The notes: generated from the letters alone by a model not told the origin. A DNA stretch of 64,000 nt from Brevibacterium sp. XM4083 (GCF_006489205.2 NZ_VFYR02000002.1:124001-188000), one strand, 5' to 3'. Counted from the stretch's first letter, positions 19,115-27,989 are shown. A program made the numbers and translations.

Positions 19115-19188
19115 GCCTCCGTAGCTCAGTCGGATAGAGCAACCGCCTTCTAAGCGGTAGGTCGCGGGTTCGAGCCCCGCCGGGGGCG
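19115..19188 (+). tRNA. tRNA-Arg (anticodon TCT)
   Basis: Complete 74-base cloverleaf. Acceptor arm GCCTCCG (19115-19121) pairs with CGGGGGC (19181-19187), one G-U pair included. The anticodon stem ACCGC/GCGGT encloses CTTCTAA, anticodon TCT, reading the rare AGA codon. The T arm GCGGG-TTCGAGC-CCCGC is standard. The discriminator is G and CCA is not encoded. Confidence 0.97.
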
Positions 19189-19266
19189 CACAGTCCAGGG
19201 CAATTGTCGCTCGTCACGGCGTGCCTGGTGGAGCTCAGCTGTGAAAACGTGGAAAGTGGATGCGTG

Positions 19267-20961
19267 ATGACAGACAGCGGAAATGCCGTGACGCCACCAG
19301 TGGGCGGAGCTCTCGCCGATATCGCGAAGAGGATCTCCGAAACCCGCTTCACCCTGCAGACCGACGACGCGGCCGAGGGGCGCCGTCTGCTCGGATCGCT
19401 CTCGGCTGAGATGACCGACTTCATCCTCCCGCGGATCAACCGCGCTCCCGCACCGTTCCTCATCGCCGTCGGCGGATCCACCGGCGCCGGCAAATCGACG
19501 CTCGTCAACTCGCTCATCGGACGCGTGGTCAGCCCTGCCGGCGTGCGCCGCCCGACGACGGCGAACCCGATCGTCATCCACAACCCCGCCGACGCGAAGC
19601 ACTTCGAAGCCCAGACCTTCCTCGCCGATCTGCCGCGCAGCACCGACCCGGCCTCGCCGACCCCGGCGCTCGTCCTCATCCCCGATGCCGACATCGCCCC
19701 GGGCACCGCGATCCTCGACTGCCCCGACATCGACTCGATCGCCGAGGCGAACCGGGACCTCGCCCGCCGCATCCTCATGTGCGCCGACCTCTGGCTCTTC
19801 GTCACCACCGCCAACCGCTACGCCGACGCCGCGCCGTGGACGCTGCTGCGCGAGGCCGCGCAGCGGAGCACCTCGGTGGCCATCGTCCTCGACCGGGTGC
19901 CGCCGGAGGCCAACCGTGAAGTCCGCCACCACCTCTCCCATCTCCTCTCCGAGGCGGGACTGGCCCAGTCGCCGATCTTCTCCGTCGCCGAACTCCCGCT
20001 TGAGGACGGTCTGCTCCCGCACACGGCCGTCTACCCGATCCGCTCGTGGATCCAGGAGGTGAGCTCGGAAGCCGAATCCCGGAACCGGATCCGGCGACGC
20101 ACCCTCACCGGATCGATCGCCGCGCTCCCGTCCCGCGTCGACACCCTCGCCTCCTGCGCCGAATCCCAGGAGGAGGCACACGCCCAGCTCGCCCGCATCG
20201 TCGACGAACGCTTCCGCGCCGCCCATGACGGCCTGGCCACGGTCGTCTCCGACGGTCGGATCCTCCAGGGCGCGGTCAACGCCCGGTGGCAGGACTTCGT
20301 CGGCACCGGACAGCTCTTCCGCGGTCTCGAGCCGACGATGGCCCGCATGCGCGACCGGATCTCCGCCGCCGTGACGGGCAAACACGATGCCGCCTCGCCG
20401 CTGCACATCGCGATCCTGCGCAGTGCCGCGATCTCCCTGCGCGAAGCCGCCGTCGACGTCGTCGACGGGGTCGTCGACGACTGGGGCCGGACCCCGGCCG
20501 GCGCCGCCCTCGTCGAATCCGATCCGGGCCTGCGCGCCCCGACCAGCGAACTCGAGGACCGGGTCAAAGAGGCCGTGAGCGGTTGGTCGAACGAGGTCAA
20601 CGCCCTGGTCCGCGACATCGGTCAGGGAAAGAAGTCGAAGGCGCGGATTCTCTCCTTCGGCGTCAACGGCGTGTGCGCGGTCCTCGAATACGCGACCTTC
20701 TGGGACCCTCAGCACGCCCGGGCCACGGACGCGCAGACCACCGGTCCCGGGGTCGCCCTCAACCTCGCGGGAACGATCTTCGGCGAACAGGAGGCTGTCA
20801 GCCTCATCGCCTCGATCAGGGACCGCTTCCTCACCGCGGCTGCCGGCATCGTCGGTGACTGCCGTGTCCCATTCGACAGCGCACTACGACTGACAGCGGT
20901 GCCCACGCGACAGTCCGGAGCCCTCCGGACCGCCGGTGCCCGCCTCGAGGAGGCATTGTGA
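19267..20961 (+). CDS. Dynamin-like / YfjP-type large GTPase, first of a pair
   Basis: A 564-residue protein with a P-loop GGSTGAGKST at residues 69-78 and the following LVNSLIGR; VRRPTTANPIV resembles the switch I region, and ILDCPDIDSI is the G3 motif. A canonical G4 (NKxD) is not obvious: the equivalent segment reads VLDRVPPEA. The remainder is predicted helical without a strong membrane span. The ATG at 19267 is chosen (GGAAAG 10 bases upstream); GTG at 19264 is possible. Its stop overlaps the next GTPase gene by 4 bases, so the two are translationally coupled. Membrane remodelling or stress tolerance is inferred from the dynamin-like superfamily. Confidence 0.8.
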   Translation: MTDSGNAVTPPVGGALADIAKRISETRFTLQTDDAAEGRRLLGSLSAEMTDFILPRINRAPAPFLIAVGGSTGAGKSTLVNSLIGRVVSPAGVRRPTTANPIVIHNPADAKHFEAQTFLADLPRSTDPASPTPALVLIPDADIAPGTAILDCPDIDSIAEANRDLARRILMCADLWLFVTTANRYADAAPWTLLREAAQRSTSVAIVLDRVPPEANREVRHHLSHLLSEAGLAQSPIFSVAELPLEDGLLPHTAVYPIRSWIQEVSSEAESRNRIRRRTLTGSIAALPSRVDTLASCAESQEEAHAQLARIVDERFRAAHDGLATVVSDGRILQGAVNARWQDFVGTGQLFRGLEPTMARMRDRISAAVTGKHDAASPLHIAILRSAAISLREAAVDVVDGVVDDWGRTPAGAALVESDPGLRAPTSELEDRVKEAVSGWSNEVNALVRDIGQGKKSKARILSFGVNGVCAVLEYATFWDPQHARATDAQTTGPGVALNLAGTIFGEQEAVSLIASIRDRFLTAAAGIVGDCRVPFDSALRLTAVPTRQSGALRTAGARLEEAL

Positions 20962-22538
20962 ACGATTCGGCACAGTCCGAGATCCGACGGCTGGCCGAGG
21001 CCATCCGCCACTCGCTCGCGCTCGACCCCGACAAGGTCAGCCCCGACGTCCGCGCCGACGCCCAGAGCCTGCTCGAACGCGCCGACGATCGCCTCGACCT
21101 CGGCGAGGACTTCACCGTCGTCGCCTTCGCCGGGTCGACGGGGTCGGGCAAGTCCTCGCTCTTCAACGCCGTCGCCGGCCTCGACATCGCCCGGGTCGGC
21201 GTCCGCCGTCCCACGACCTCCCGGCCCACCGCGTGCGTCTGGGGAGAGGGCGGCCGGGAGATCCTCGACTGGCTCAAAGTCCCCGAGCGCAGCCGCACGT
21301 GGCGTGAGTCCGCGCTCGACGGCGACGACCAGCGCCGCCTCCACGGGCTCATCCTCCTCGACCTGCCCGACCACGATTCGACGGCAGTGGAGCACCGCGT
21401 CGAATCCGACCGCCTCGTCGGGCTCGTCGACGTCGTGTTCTGGGTCGTCGACCCGCAGAAGTACGCGGACTTCTCCCTCCACTCGGAGTACCTGACGAAG
21501 CTCGCGGAGAACAGCTCGAACATGGTCGTCGTGCTCAACCAGGTCGACAAGCTCAGCCCCGAGGAGCAGAAGGCCGCCGCCGATCATCTCCGGCAGCTGC
21601 TCGCCGAGGACGGACTCACCGACACCGAGGTGCGCCTGTCCTCAGCCGTGACCCGTGAGGGCATCCCGCAGCTGCGGTCGATCCTCGCCGACACCCTCGA
21701 CTCGAAGCAGGCCGCAGCCGAACGCCTGCTCTCCGACATGCAGGCGATGGCCCGCCGGATCAGGGCGGAGCTCGGCGACCCGGTCGCCACTCCGGACGAG
21801 CTGCCCGGTGCCTCCCACCTCGTCGAGACGATGTCCGAGGCCGCCGGTGTCGAGGCCGTCGCGCAGACCGTTCACGACGACTACATCCGCCGCGCCTACA
21901 AGCGCACCGGGTATCCGCTTCTCGCCTGGATGCAGCGCAACGCACCCGACCCGCTCGGGGCGAAGCACGGTCTGACCCGCGACGAGCTCATCCGAGCCTC
22001 GGTGCCGGCGACGAGCAAGACGCAGAGCTCGCAGGTCCGGCTGATGGCCCACGATCTCATCACCGAATCCGTTGCGACGCTGCCGCGTCCGTGGCAGACT
22101 GCCGCGGCCGAGGCGGAGAAGCAGAGCACGAACCAGCTCGCCGACACCCTCGACTCGGCCGTCACGGCTGTGGACATCGAGCGTCGCAGGCCCGGCTGGT
22201 GGTCGTTCGCCGGCTTCCTCCAGATCGTGTTCTTCGTCGCCACGGTCATCGGACTCCTCGGTCTCATCGTCGTCACGGCCCTGACGTTCGCCGTTCCCGG
22301 GGCCCTTCCGGGGTGGATATGGGCCGTCGTCATCGGGCTCCTCGTCGTCGGGATCCTCGGCTCCGTCATCACCTCGGTGATCGCCCGCAATGCGCGGAAC
22401 AAAGGGGCAGACGAAGCCGCCGAGGCGGTCGACCGCGAGCTGCGCACCGCCGTCGCCCAGGCCGCGCAGAGCTCCTATCTGCAGCCGGTCAACGCGGTCA
22501 TCGCCGAGCACCGCGACGCGTACGAGAGACTCGCCTGA
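20958..22538 (+). CDS. Dynamin-like / YfjP-type GTPase with C-terminal membrane segments, second of a pair
   Basis: 526 residues. G1 is GSTGSGKSS (59-67), G3 DLPD (135-138) and G4 NQVDK (194-198), so this member has a complete GTP-binding set, unlike its partner. Two strongly hydrophobic helices flank a PGALPGW turn near residues 420-475, followed by a helical tail. The start codon GTG overlaps the previous stop (GTGA). A soluble and a membrane-bound GTPase encoded as a pair is typical of bacterial dynamin-like systems; cargo and membrane are unknown. Confidence 0.82.
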   Translation: MNDSAQSEIRRLAEAIRHSLALDPDKVSPDVRADAQSLLERADDRLDLGEDFTVVAFAGSTGSGKSSLFNAVAGLDIARVGVRRPTTSRPTACVWGEGGREILDWLKVPERSRTWRESALDGDDQRRLHGLILLDLPDHDSTAVEHRVESDRLVGLVDVVFWVVDPQKYADFSLHSEYLTKLAENSSNMVVVLNQVDKLSPEEQKAAADHLRQLLAEDGLTDTEVRLSSAVTREGIPQLRSILADTLDSKQAAAERLLSDMQAMARRIRAELGDPVATPDELPGASHLVETMSEAAGVEAVAQTVHDDYIRRAYKRTGYPLLAWMQRNAPDPLGAKHGLTRDELIRASVPATSKTQSSQVRLMAHDLITESVATLPRPWQTAAAEAEKQSTNQLADTLDSAVTAVDIERRRPGWWSFAGFLQIVFFVATVIGLLGLIVVTALTFAVPGALPGWIWAVVIGLLVVGILGSVITSVIARNARNKGADEAAEAVDRELRTAVAQAAQSSYLQPVNAVIAEHRDAYERLA

Positions 22539-22572
22539 GACTCGAGCTCACAGGCGACACGACTTGCGTGCA

Positions 22573-22611
22573 GATGCCCTGTGGACGGCCGAGCGCTGTC
22601 CACAGGGCATC
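22573..22611. repeat. Perfect 14-bp inverted repeat upstream of ssb
   Basis: GATGCCCTGTGGAC (22573-22586) and GTCCACAGGGCATC (22598-22611) are exact reverse complements around an 11-base GC-rich loop. Each arm contains the DnaA-box-like TGTGGA/TCCACA core. Because there is no T run, it looks more like a protein-binding site or a dispersed element than a terminator. It lies 126 bases before the ssb start. Confidence 0.7.
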
Positions 22612-22736
22612 GTCGCACCCTCGACAGAACACGGCGGCGCGCGCTTCGCTGGAATCCCCACGGCGGGAAACGACCTGACGAGGCAGGAGACTCCCGATCG
22701 CTTCTCGCCGACCGTGCGAAGAGAAGCGAGGAAGCA

Positions 22737-23471
22737 ATGTCGACCATCCCCATCAACGTCTGCGGCACCGTCGCGACCGTCCCGAATCTGAGAACCCTGC
22801 CCACCGGACGCCCCTGTGCGTCGTTCCGGCTCGCCGTCAATCACTGGAAGCTCGACAAGTCGACCGGCGAATTCGTCGAGGACGGCACCTCGTGGTTCGG
22901 CGTCGACTGCTACGGCACCCTGGCCAGCAACGTCGGCACATCGGTCGAGCAGGGCACGACAGTGCTCGTCCAGGGACACCTGCGCAATCGCGAGTGGGCC
23001 AGCGGAGAGCGGACCGGGATCGCACCGACGGTCATCGCCGATCACATCGGCCCCGATCTGCGCTTCGGCACGGCGCACTATCGGAAGTCAGCGACGACGC
23101 GACCGCGGCCGGCCGAGCCGGCCGGTGACGCTCAGGCGACGTCAGGCTGGGGTGGGCTCCCGGAACCCGGCGAGGCCGGGCGGCCTGCGACGACCGACCC
23201 GTCCGGCGTCGGTGCTGGCGGGGAGGGGACTGTCCCCGACGCCGTGGGGGAGGGACCCGACCTCGCGGGGCCGGACGGCGAGAGCGCAGACGGTGCCGCC
23301 GGCTGGTCGCCTGCCGCGGTGCCGTCCGAGACGGCGCACGGGTCGTACGCGGGCGGCGAGGACACCGATCCCGATGAGACCGGCGAGGACACCGACACCG
23401 GCCCGGAGGACGGTCAGGGGAAGGATCCCGCGATCGCCGAGGCGACGGCAGCCGCCGCGGCTCCGTTCTGA
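22737..23471 (+). CDS. ssb: Single-stranded DNA-binding protein, divergent paralogue
   Basis: 244 residues. The N-terminal 110 residues form the OB fold (INVCGTVATVPNL, ASFRLAVNHW, WFGVDCYGTLASNV, VLVQGHLRNREW). The rest is an acidic, Gly/Pro/Asp-rich disordered linker ending AAAAPF, a variant of the SSB tip that recruits partner proteins (usually DDIPF). The main replicative ssb is normally beside rpsF and rpsR, so this is probably a second copy. ATG at 22737 after GAGGAAG; a longer open frame upstream is not needed. Confidence 0.85.
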   Translation: MSTIPINVCGTVATVPNLRTLPTGRPCASFRLAVNHWKLDKSTGEFVEDGTSWFGVDCYGTLASNVGTSVEQGTTVLVQGHLRNREWASGERTGIAPTVIADHIGPDLRFGTAHYRKSATTRPRPAEPAGDAQATSGWGGLPEPGEAGRPATTDPSGVGAGGEGTVPDAVGEGPDLAGPDGESADGAAGWSPAAVPSETAHGSYAGGEDTDPDETGEDTDTGPEDGQGKDPAIAEATAAAAAPF

Positions 23472-23535
23472 CCCGTGCGGGACCGGGTGGAGACTCGGGG
23501 CGACGTCGTCCGCGCGGTCTGAGGCCGGAATCGGC

Positions 23536-23541
23536 TAGAGT
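23536..23541 (+). promoter_or_regulatory. -10 box of the Ser-rich lipoprotein gene
   Basis: TAGAGT, 35 bases before the ATG at 23577, in a 105-base gap after ssb. No convincing -35 is seen. Confidence 0.4.
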
Positions 23542-23576
23542 GAGAACGTTCGTCGTCGTCCTCCCCAAGGTGATCC

Positions 23577-24278
23577 ATGCGTGTCGTTCCCCTCCTGGGT
23601 GTCGCAGCCCTGACCATCGCCCTGTCCGGCTGCTCGCTGCTCGGACAGGACGACAATGCGGAACCGGCGCCGGCGACGACGTCGGCCAAGCCCGAGGCCG
23701 AGGTCGACAAGGTCATCAAGGCGGTCGAACCGCTGACCGGTGACTCCGAATCCGTGCCGTCGACGAAGAAGTTCTTCGACACGATGATCGACGCCGGATA
23801 CAAGCCGGAGCAGCTCGAGGCCACCCTCGACGAATCGCCGCTGGGCAATGAGGTGCCCTCGAAGGTCTTCGGGGTGAAGACGAAGAAGGGCTGCGTCGTC
23901 GGTGAGATCCGTGCCGGCAAGGCCACGGCCGAGCTCATGCCGCCCTCGGAGTCGACAGGGGCCTGCCTGCTCGGCAAGGTCGACCGACCCGAAGGCGTCG
24001 AGGCGCCCGAGGGGGAGATGCGCGATGAGGACGGCGACGACAACGGCGCCGGACACCTCCCGGGTGAGAACATCACCGGTGACGACGCGGAGACCCCCAG
24101 CCCGGACAGCTCGTCGGGTTCGAGCGACTCCTCAGGGTCGTCGGGCTCCGGAGGCTCCTCCTCGAGCGGCTCGTCGGATTCGAGCGGGTCGTCGGATTCG
24201 AGCGGGTCGTCGTCGGGCTCCGGCGGTGGTGAGGAGGGCTCGTCGAGCTCGGACGGACCGTCGCTCGGCGGAGGCTGA
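23577..24278 (+). CDS. Secreted lipoprotein with a Ser/Gly-rich tail
   Basis: 233 residues. The signal peptide MRVVPLLGVAALTIALSGC carries a lipobox (LSGC, Cys19), so it should be anchored to the outer face of the cytoplasmic membrane. A compact domain (about residues 40-140) has two Cys, in KKGCVVGEIR and GACLLGKV, that could form a disulfide; it resembles the small DUF6993-type domain of actinobacteria. The last 60 residues are SSGSSDSSGSS-type repeats, typical of a flexible wall-spanning linker. Function unknown. Confidence 0.75.
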   Translation: MRVVPLLGVAALTIALSGCSLLGQDDNAEPAPATTSAKPEAEVDKVIKAVEPLTGDSESVPSTKKFFDTMIDAGYKPEQLEATLDESPLGNEVPSKVFGVKTKKGCVVGEIRAGKATAELMPPSESTGACLLGKVDRPEGVEAPEGEMRDEDGDDNGAGHLPGENITGDDAETPSPDSSSGSSDSSGSSGSGGSSSSGSSDSSGSSDSSGSSSGSGGGEEGSSSSDGPSLGGG

Positions 24279-24283
24279 TGCGT

Positions 24284-24313
24284 TTGGCGCGGAGGCGCGC
24301 CAACCGATAATCT
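24284..24313 (+). promoter_or_regulatory. ettA promoter with a palindromic spacer
   Basis: TTGGCG (24284-24289) and TAATCT (24308-24313) are 18 bases apart. An 8-bp inverted repeat, TTGGCGCG (24284-24291) with CGCGCCAA (24296-24303), occupies the -35 and spacer and could be an operator or the terminator of the preceding gene. The -10 ends 9 bases before the ATG, so the leader is at most a few bases. Confidence 0.5.
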
Positions 24314-24322
24314 GGGGCCACT

Positions 24323-26005
24323 ATGGCCGAATTCATTTACACCATGCACAAGGCGCGCAAGGCGCACGGTGACAAAGTCATCCTCGACGACGTGTCGATG
24401 TCCTTCTATCCGGGGGCGAAGATCGGCATGGTCGGCCCCAACGGCGCCGGCAAGTCGACGATCCTCAAGATCATGGCCGGCCTCGAACAGCCGTCGAACG
24501 GCGAAGCCCGGCTCAGCCCCGGCTACACGGTGGGCATCCTCATGCAGGAGCCCCCGCTCAACGAGAACAAGACCGTGCTCGGCAACGTCGAAGAGGGTGT
24601 CGCCGAGATCAAGGCGAAGCTCGACCGCTACAACGAGATCTCCGAGGAGATGGCGAACCCCGACGCGGACTTCGACGCCCTCATGGAGGAGATGGGCAAG
24701 CTGCAGGAGGCCATCGACGCCGCTGACGCGTGGGACCTCGACTCGCAGCTCGAACAGGCCATGGATGCGCTGCGCTGCCCGCCGCCCGACGCCGACGTCA
24801 GCGTCCTCTCCGGTGGTGAGCGCCGCCGTGTGGCGCTGTGCAAGCTGCTGCTGGAGAAGCCCGACCTGCTCCTCCTCGACGAGCCGACGAACCACCTCGA
24901 CGCCGAATCCGTGCTCTGGCTCGAGCAGCACCTCAAGTCCTACCCCGGTGCCGTCATCGCCATCACCCACGACCGCTACTTCCTCGACCATGTCGCCGAA
25001 TGGATCGCCGAGGTCGACCGCGGCCACCTCTACCCCTACGAGGGCAACTACTCGACCTACCTCGAGAAGAAGCGCGAGCGCCTGCAGGTCCAAGGCAAGA
25101 AGGACGCGAAGCTCGCCAAGCGCCTCAAGGACGAACTCGAATGGGTGCGATCGAACCCGAAGGCCAAGCAGACGAAGTCGAAGGCCCGCCTCGCCCGCTA
25201 CGAGGAGATGGCAGCCGAGGCCGAGAAGACGCGCAAGCTCGACTTCGAAGAGATCCAGATCCCGGCCGGCCCCCGCCTCGGCGACATCGTCATCGAAGCC
25301 AAGGACCTCGAGAAGGGCTTCGACGGCCGCCTGCTCATCGACGGACTGAGCTTCTCGCTGCCGCGCAACGGCATCGTCGGAGTCATCGGCCCCAACGGCG
25401 TCGGCAAGTCGACGCTGTTCAAGACGATCGTCGGACTCGAAGAGCTCGACAACGGCAACCTCAAGGTCGGCGAGACCGTGAAGATCTCCTACGTCGACCA
25501 GTCCCGTGGGGGCATCGACCCGGAGAAGTCGCTGTGGGAGGTCGTCTCCGACGGACTCGACTTCATCCAGGTCGGCGCCGTCGAGATGCCGTCGCGCGCC
25601 TACGTCTCCGCGTTCGGCTTCAAGGGCCCCGACCAGCAGAAGAAGGCCGGAGTGCTCTCCGGTGGTGAGCGCAACCGCCTCAACCTCGCGCTCACGCTCA
25701 AGCAGGGCGGCAACCTGCTCCTCCTCGACGAGCCGACGAACGACCTCGACGTCGAGACCCTGGGATCACTCGAGAACGCTCTGCTCGAGTTCCCCGGCTG
25801 CGCCGTCGTCGTCTCCCACGACCGCTGGTTCCTCGACCGCGTCGCCACGCACATCCTCGCGTGGGAGGGCAACGACGAGGACCCGGCTCAGTGGTACTGG
25901 TTCGAGGGCAACTTCGAAGCCTACGAGAAGAACAAGGTCGAACGCCTCGGGGAGGATGCGGCCCGTCCGCACCGCGTCACCCATCGTCGCCTGACCCGCG
26001 ACTGA
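24323..26005 (+). CDS. ettA: Energy-dependent translational throttle protein EttA (ABC-F ATPase)
   Basis: Soluble ABC-F protein that binds the ribosomal E site and gates entry into elongation according to the ATP/ADP ratio. The 560-residue protein has two ABC domains: Walker A GPNGAGKST (about 38-46) and GPNGVGKST, signatures LSGGERRRVALC and LSGGERNRLNLA, Walker B LLLLDEPTNHLD and LLLLDEPTNDLD. The inter-domain linker is Arg/Lys-rich (KAKQTKSKARLARYEEM). It starts with MAEFIYTM, as EttA proteins do. Confidence 0.95.
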   Translation: MAEFIYTMHKARKAHGDKVILDDVSMSFYPGAKIGMVGPNGAGKSTILKIMAGLEQPSNGEARLSPGYTVGILMQEPPLNENKTVLGNVEEGVAEIKAKLDRYNEISEEMANPDADFDALMEEMGKLQEAIDAADAWDLDSQLEQAMDALRCPPPDADVSVLSGGERRRVALCKLLLEKPDLLLLDEPTNHLDAESVLWLEQHLKSYPGAVIAITHDRYFLDHVAEWIAEVDRGHLYPYEGNYSTYLEKKRERLQVQGKKDAKLAKRLKDELEWVRSNPKAKQTKSKARLARYEEMAAEAEKTRKLDFEEIQIPAGPRLGDIVIEAKDLEKGFDGRLLIDGLSFSLPRNGIVGVIGPNGVGKSTLFKTIVGLEELDNGNLKVGETVKISYVDQSRGGIDPEKSLWEVVSDGLDFIQVGAVEMPSRAYVSAFGFKGPDQQKKAGVLSGGERNRLNLALTLKQGGNLLLLDEPTNDLDVETLGSLENALLEFPGCAVVVSHDRWFLDRVATHILAWEGNDEDPAQWYWFEGNFEAYEKNKVERLGEDAARPHRVTHRRLTRD

Positions 26006-26016
26006 CGGACTGACGA

Positions 26017-26051
26017 CACGAAGGCCCCGGCATCATGCCGGGGCCTTCGTG
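26017..26051. terminator. Strong hairpin terminator after ettA
   Basis: CACGAAGGCCCCGGCA (26017-26032) pairs exactly with TGCCGGGGCCTTCGTG (26036-26051) around TCA. It serves convergent genes, ettA and the small membrane gene at 26070-26336. Confidence 0.85.
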
Positions 26052-26069
26052 CGTGAGCGGCCGGTCCGT

Positions 26070-26336
26070 CTATGAGCGCGGGCCGGCACCGGGTTCGAAG
26101 CGGTCGAAGAGCTTGCGCCACATGCGGTGGAAGAGCGTGAGCAGGTACCGGACGACGAACGTGCCGAGGATGCCGAGGACGAGCGCGAGGATCGCGACGA
26201 GTCCGATGTGGAGATCCGTGCGGTCTCGGAGGACGAGCAGGGCGATCGAGGTGAGCACGAGGCACAGGGCGACGTTGACGAGGCGACTGAGGATCGAGGC
26301 GAGGACCTCGATCATCGCGGTCTTGTCATCGCTCAC
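26070..26336 (-). CDS. Small two-helix membrane protein coupled to tesB
   Basis: 88 residues with two hydrophobic helices (about 16-36 and 44-64) and a basic, amphipathic C-terminus (LFHRMWRKLFDRFEPG). The GTG at 26336 overlaps the tesB stop by 4 bases. No family recognised. The longer frame upstream is inside tesB and is rejected. Confidence 0.7.
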   Translation of the reverse strand: MSDDKTAMIEVLASILSRLVNVALCLVLTSIALLVLRDRTDLHIGLVAILALVLGILGTFVVRYLLTLFHRMWRKLFDRFEPGAGPRS

Positions 26337-27244
26337 GGCATGTCCTTGACGCGGACCATGCCCTCCTGCGCGACGGTGGCGAGGAGCTCGCCGTCGCGGG
26401 AGAAGATCCGCCCGTAGCCGAGACCGCGACCGCCGCGGGCCGCCGGCGATTCCTGGACGTAGAGCATCCAGTCGTCGACGTGGACGCGCCGATGCCACCA
26501 CATCGCATGGTCGAGACTCGCGACCCGTAGCCCGGGGGTGGCCCACGTGAGGTCATGTTTGCGCAGCACCGGTTCGAGGAGATTGAAGTCGCTGGCATAG
26601 GCCAGGGCCGCCGCATTGAGCACGGGGTCGTCGCCGAAGTGCGCGCTCGCGCGGAACCACACGTGCTGCTCGGGCAGCTCCGAGTCGACGTCCCCGGCAC
26701 CGGGAACGCCGAAGGGCTCGACGGGACGGATGTCGAAGGGGCGCCGATTGAACCATTCGGTCACGCGCAGGGAATCGTCGGCGGCGAGCAGCTCCCGCAG
26801 ATCGGGGCTGTCCTCCGGGCCGGGGATTCCCGCCGGCATCGGCTCGGAGTGCTCGAATCCCGGCTGCTCGTCCTGGAACGAGGCGATGAGCGAGAGGATC
26901 GGCACGTCCTTCTGATAAGCGTGGACGCGCCGGGCGGAGAAGGACCGGCCGTCGCGGAGGCGTTCGACGCCGAACTCGATGGGCTCGGCGACGTCGCCGG
27001 CCCGCAGGAAATAGCCGTGCAGAGAGTGGATGAGCCGGTCGGCGGGCAGGGTCGCGGCGGCCGCGACGATGCACTGCGCGAGCACCTGACCGCCGAAGAC
27101 GCGGCCGTCGGGCTTGTACTGGCTCGGCCCGATGAAGTGATCCGACTCCCGCGTCGACTCGTCCACGGCGACCTTCCTCAATTCGAGGAGTTCGTGCAGG
27201 CGGGCGACATTCGCCTCGGCCAGGGTCGGCTCGGTCTCACTCAC
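26333..27244 (-). CDS. tesB: Acyl-CoA thioesterase II
   Basis: Double hot-dog thioesterase hydrolysing medium- and long-chain acyl-CoA. The 303-residue protein has the first hot-dog with VFGGQVLAQCIVAAA and LHGYFLRAGD and the second with ASLDHAMWWHR (catalytic Asp), the Ser/Thr region and a Gln in VAQEGMVR. GTG at 27244 is chosen because TGGAGG lies 5 bases upstream; ATG at 27274 would add ten residues. TAGGAT (27287-27282) is a probable -10, giving a leader of about 30 bases from the GTG. Confidence 0.92.
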   Translation of the reverse strand: MSETEPTLAEANVARLHELLELRKVAVDESTRESDHFIGPSQYKPDGRVFGGQVLAQCIVAAAATLPADRLIHSLHGYFLRAGDVAEPIEFGVERLRDGRSFSARRVHAYQKDVPILSLIASFQDEQPGFEHSEPMPAGIPGPEDSPDLRELLAADDSLRVTEWFNRRPFDIRPVEPFGVPGAGDVDSELPEQHVWFRASAHFGDDPVLNAAALAYASDFNLLEPVLRKHDLTWATPGLRVASLDHAMWWHRRVHVDDWMLYVQESPAARGGRGLGYGRIFSRDGELLATVAQEGMVRVKDMP

Positions 27245-27446
27245 ATGGGCCTCCAGGAGGACGGGGTCGGGCATCGTCTCGATCCTACCCGGGCACCGTG
27301 CGACCTGCGAGGAGACGCATCGCACCACCGCCGGCAACCAGGCAGTTCGAGTCGGTCCGCGGGTGATCCGGTCAGGTGAGCCACCTGCGTGTTCGATTGA
27401 GTCGCCCGGTCACAGGCTGGGCCCAGCGGGATGGCATCATGGGATC

Positions 27447-27989
27447 ATGCACTCAGGCGCTGCGAACCCCCTTCTCGACGAATTCACCCGAGTCCTCCTC
27501 GAACTGCGATGGGGTGATATGGACGCCTACGGACACGTCAACAACGTCGTCCAGCTCCGGCTCCTCGAAGAGGCCCGCGTCCGAGCGCTGGGGTCCCCGA
27601 CGCAGAGCCGTGACGCCGCCGTCCGGGCGGGAGACTACGGCGCCGCCGAGGTGGTCTCCGGTCTTCCGATGCCCGAGGTCTTCGGTGCCGCCTCGGCGAC
27701 GACCGAACTCCTCGTCGCCTCGCACGCCATCGAATACCGCGCCCCGATCAGCTACCGTCCCGGTCCGATCGCCGTCGATCTCGTCATCAGCGAGGTGCGG
27801 CCCGCCTCGGTGACGATCAGCTACGTCGTCGTCGAACCCGACGGCTCGCTGGTCTACACGGTCGCCGAGACCGTCATCGTCTTCGTCGACCAGGCCAGCG
27901 GCCGTCCGCGGCGCCTGAGCGAGGACGAGATCGTCGCCCTCGAGTCGGTCGTGCGCGCCCCCGCGCGGATGCGGAGCCTGCGCCGATGA
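27447..27989 (+). CDS. Acyl-CoA thioesterase, 4HBT hot-dog family
   Basis: 180 residues. RWGDMDAYGHVNNVVQLRL near residue 20 is the classic 4-hydroxybenzoyl-CoA thioesterase motif with Asp and the HVNN turn; EYRAPISYRPGPIAVDLV follows. It probably hydrolyses short or aromatic acyl-CoAs. The ATG at 27447 is used; the upstream frame is non-conserved. The stop overlaps the next gene by ATGA, so it is coupled to the 219-residue protein. It is divergent from tesB. Confidence 0.9.
   Translation: MHSGAANPLLDEFTRVLLELRWGDMDAYGHVNNVVQLRLLEEARVRALGSPTQSRDAAVRAGDYGAAEVVSGLPMPEVFGAASATTELLVASHAIEYRAPISYRPGPIAVDLVISEVRPASVTISYVVVEPDGSLVYTVAETVIVFVDQASGRPRRLSEDEIVALESVVRAPARMRSLRR

Noticed and set aside
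19115..22540. Integrated mobile element at tRNA-Arg
   Set aside because: No integrase, no repeated tRNA 3' end downstream that I can see, and base and codon use match the neighbours.
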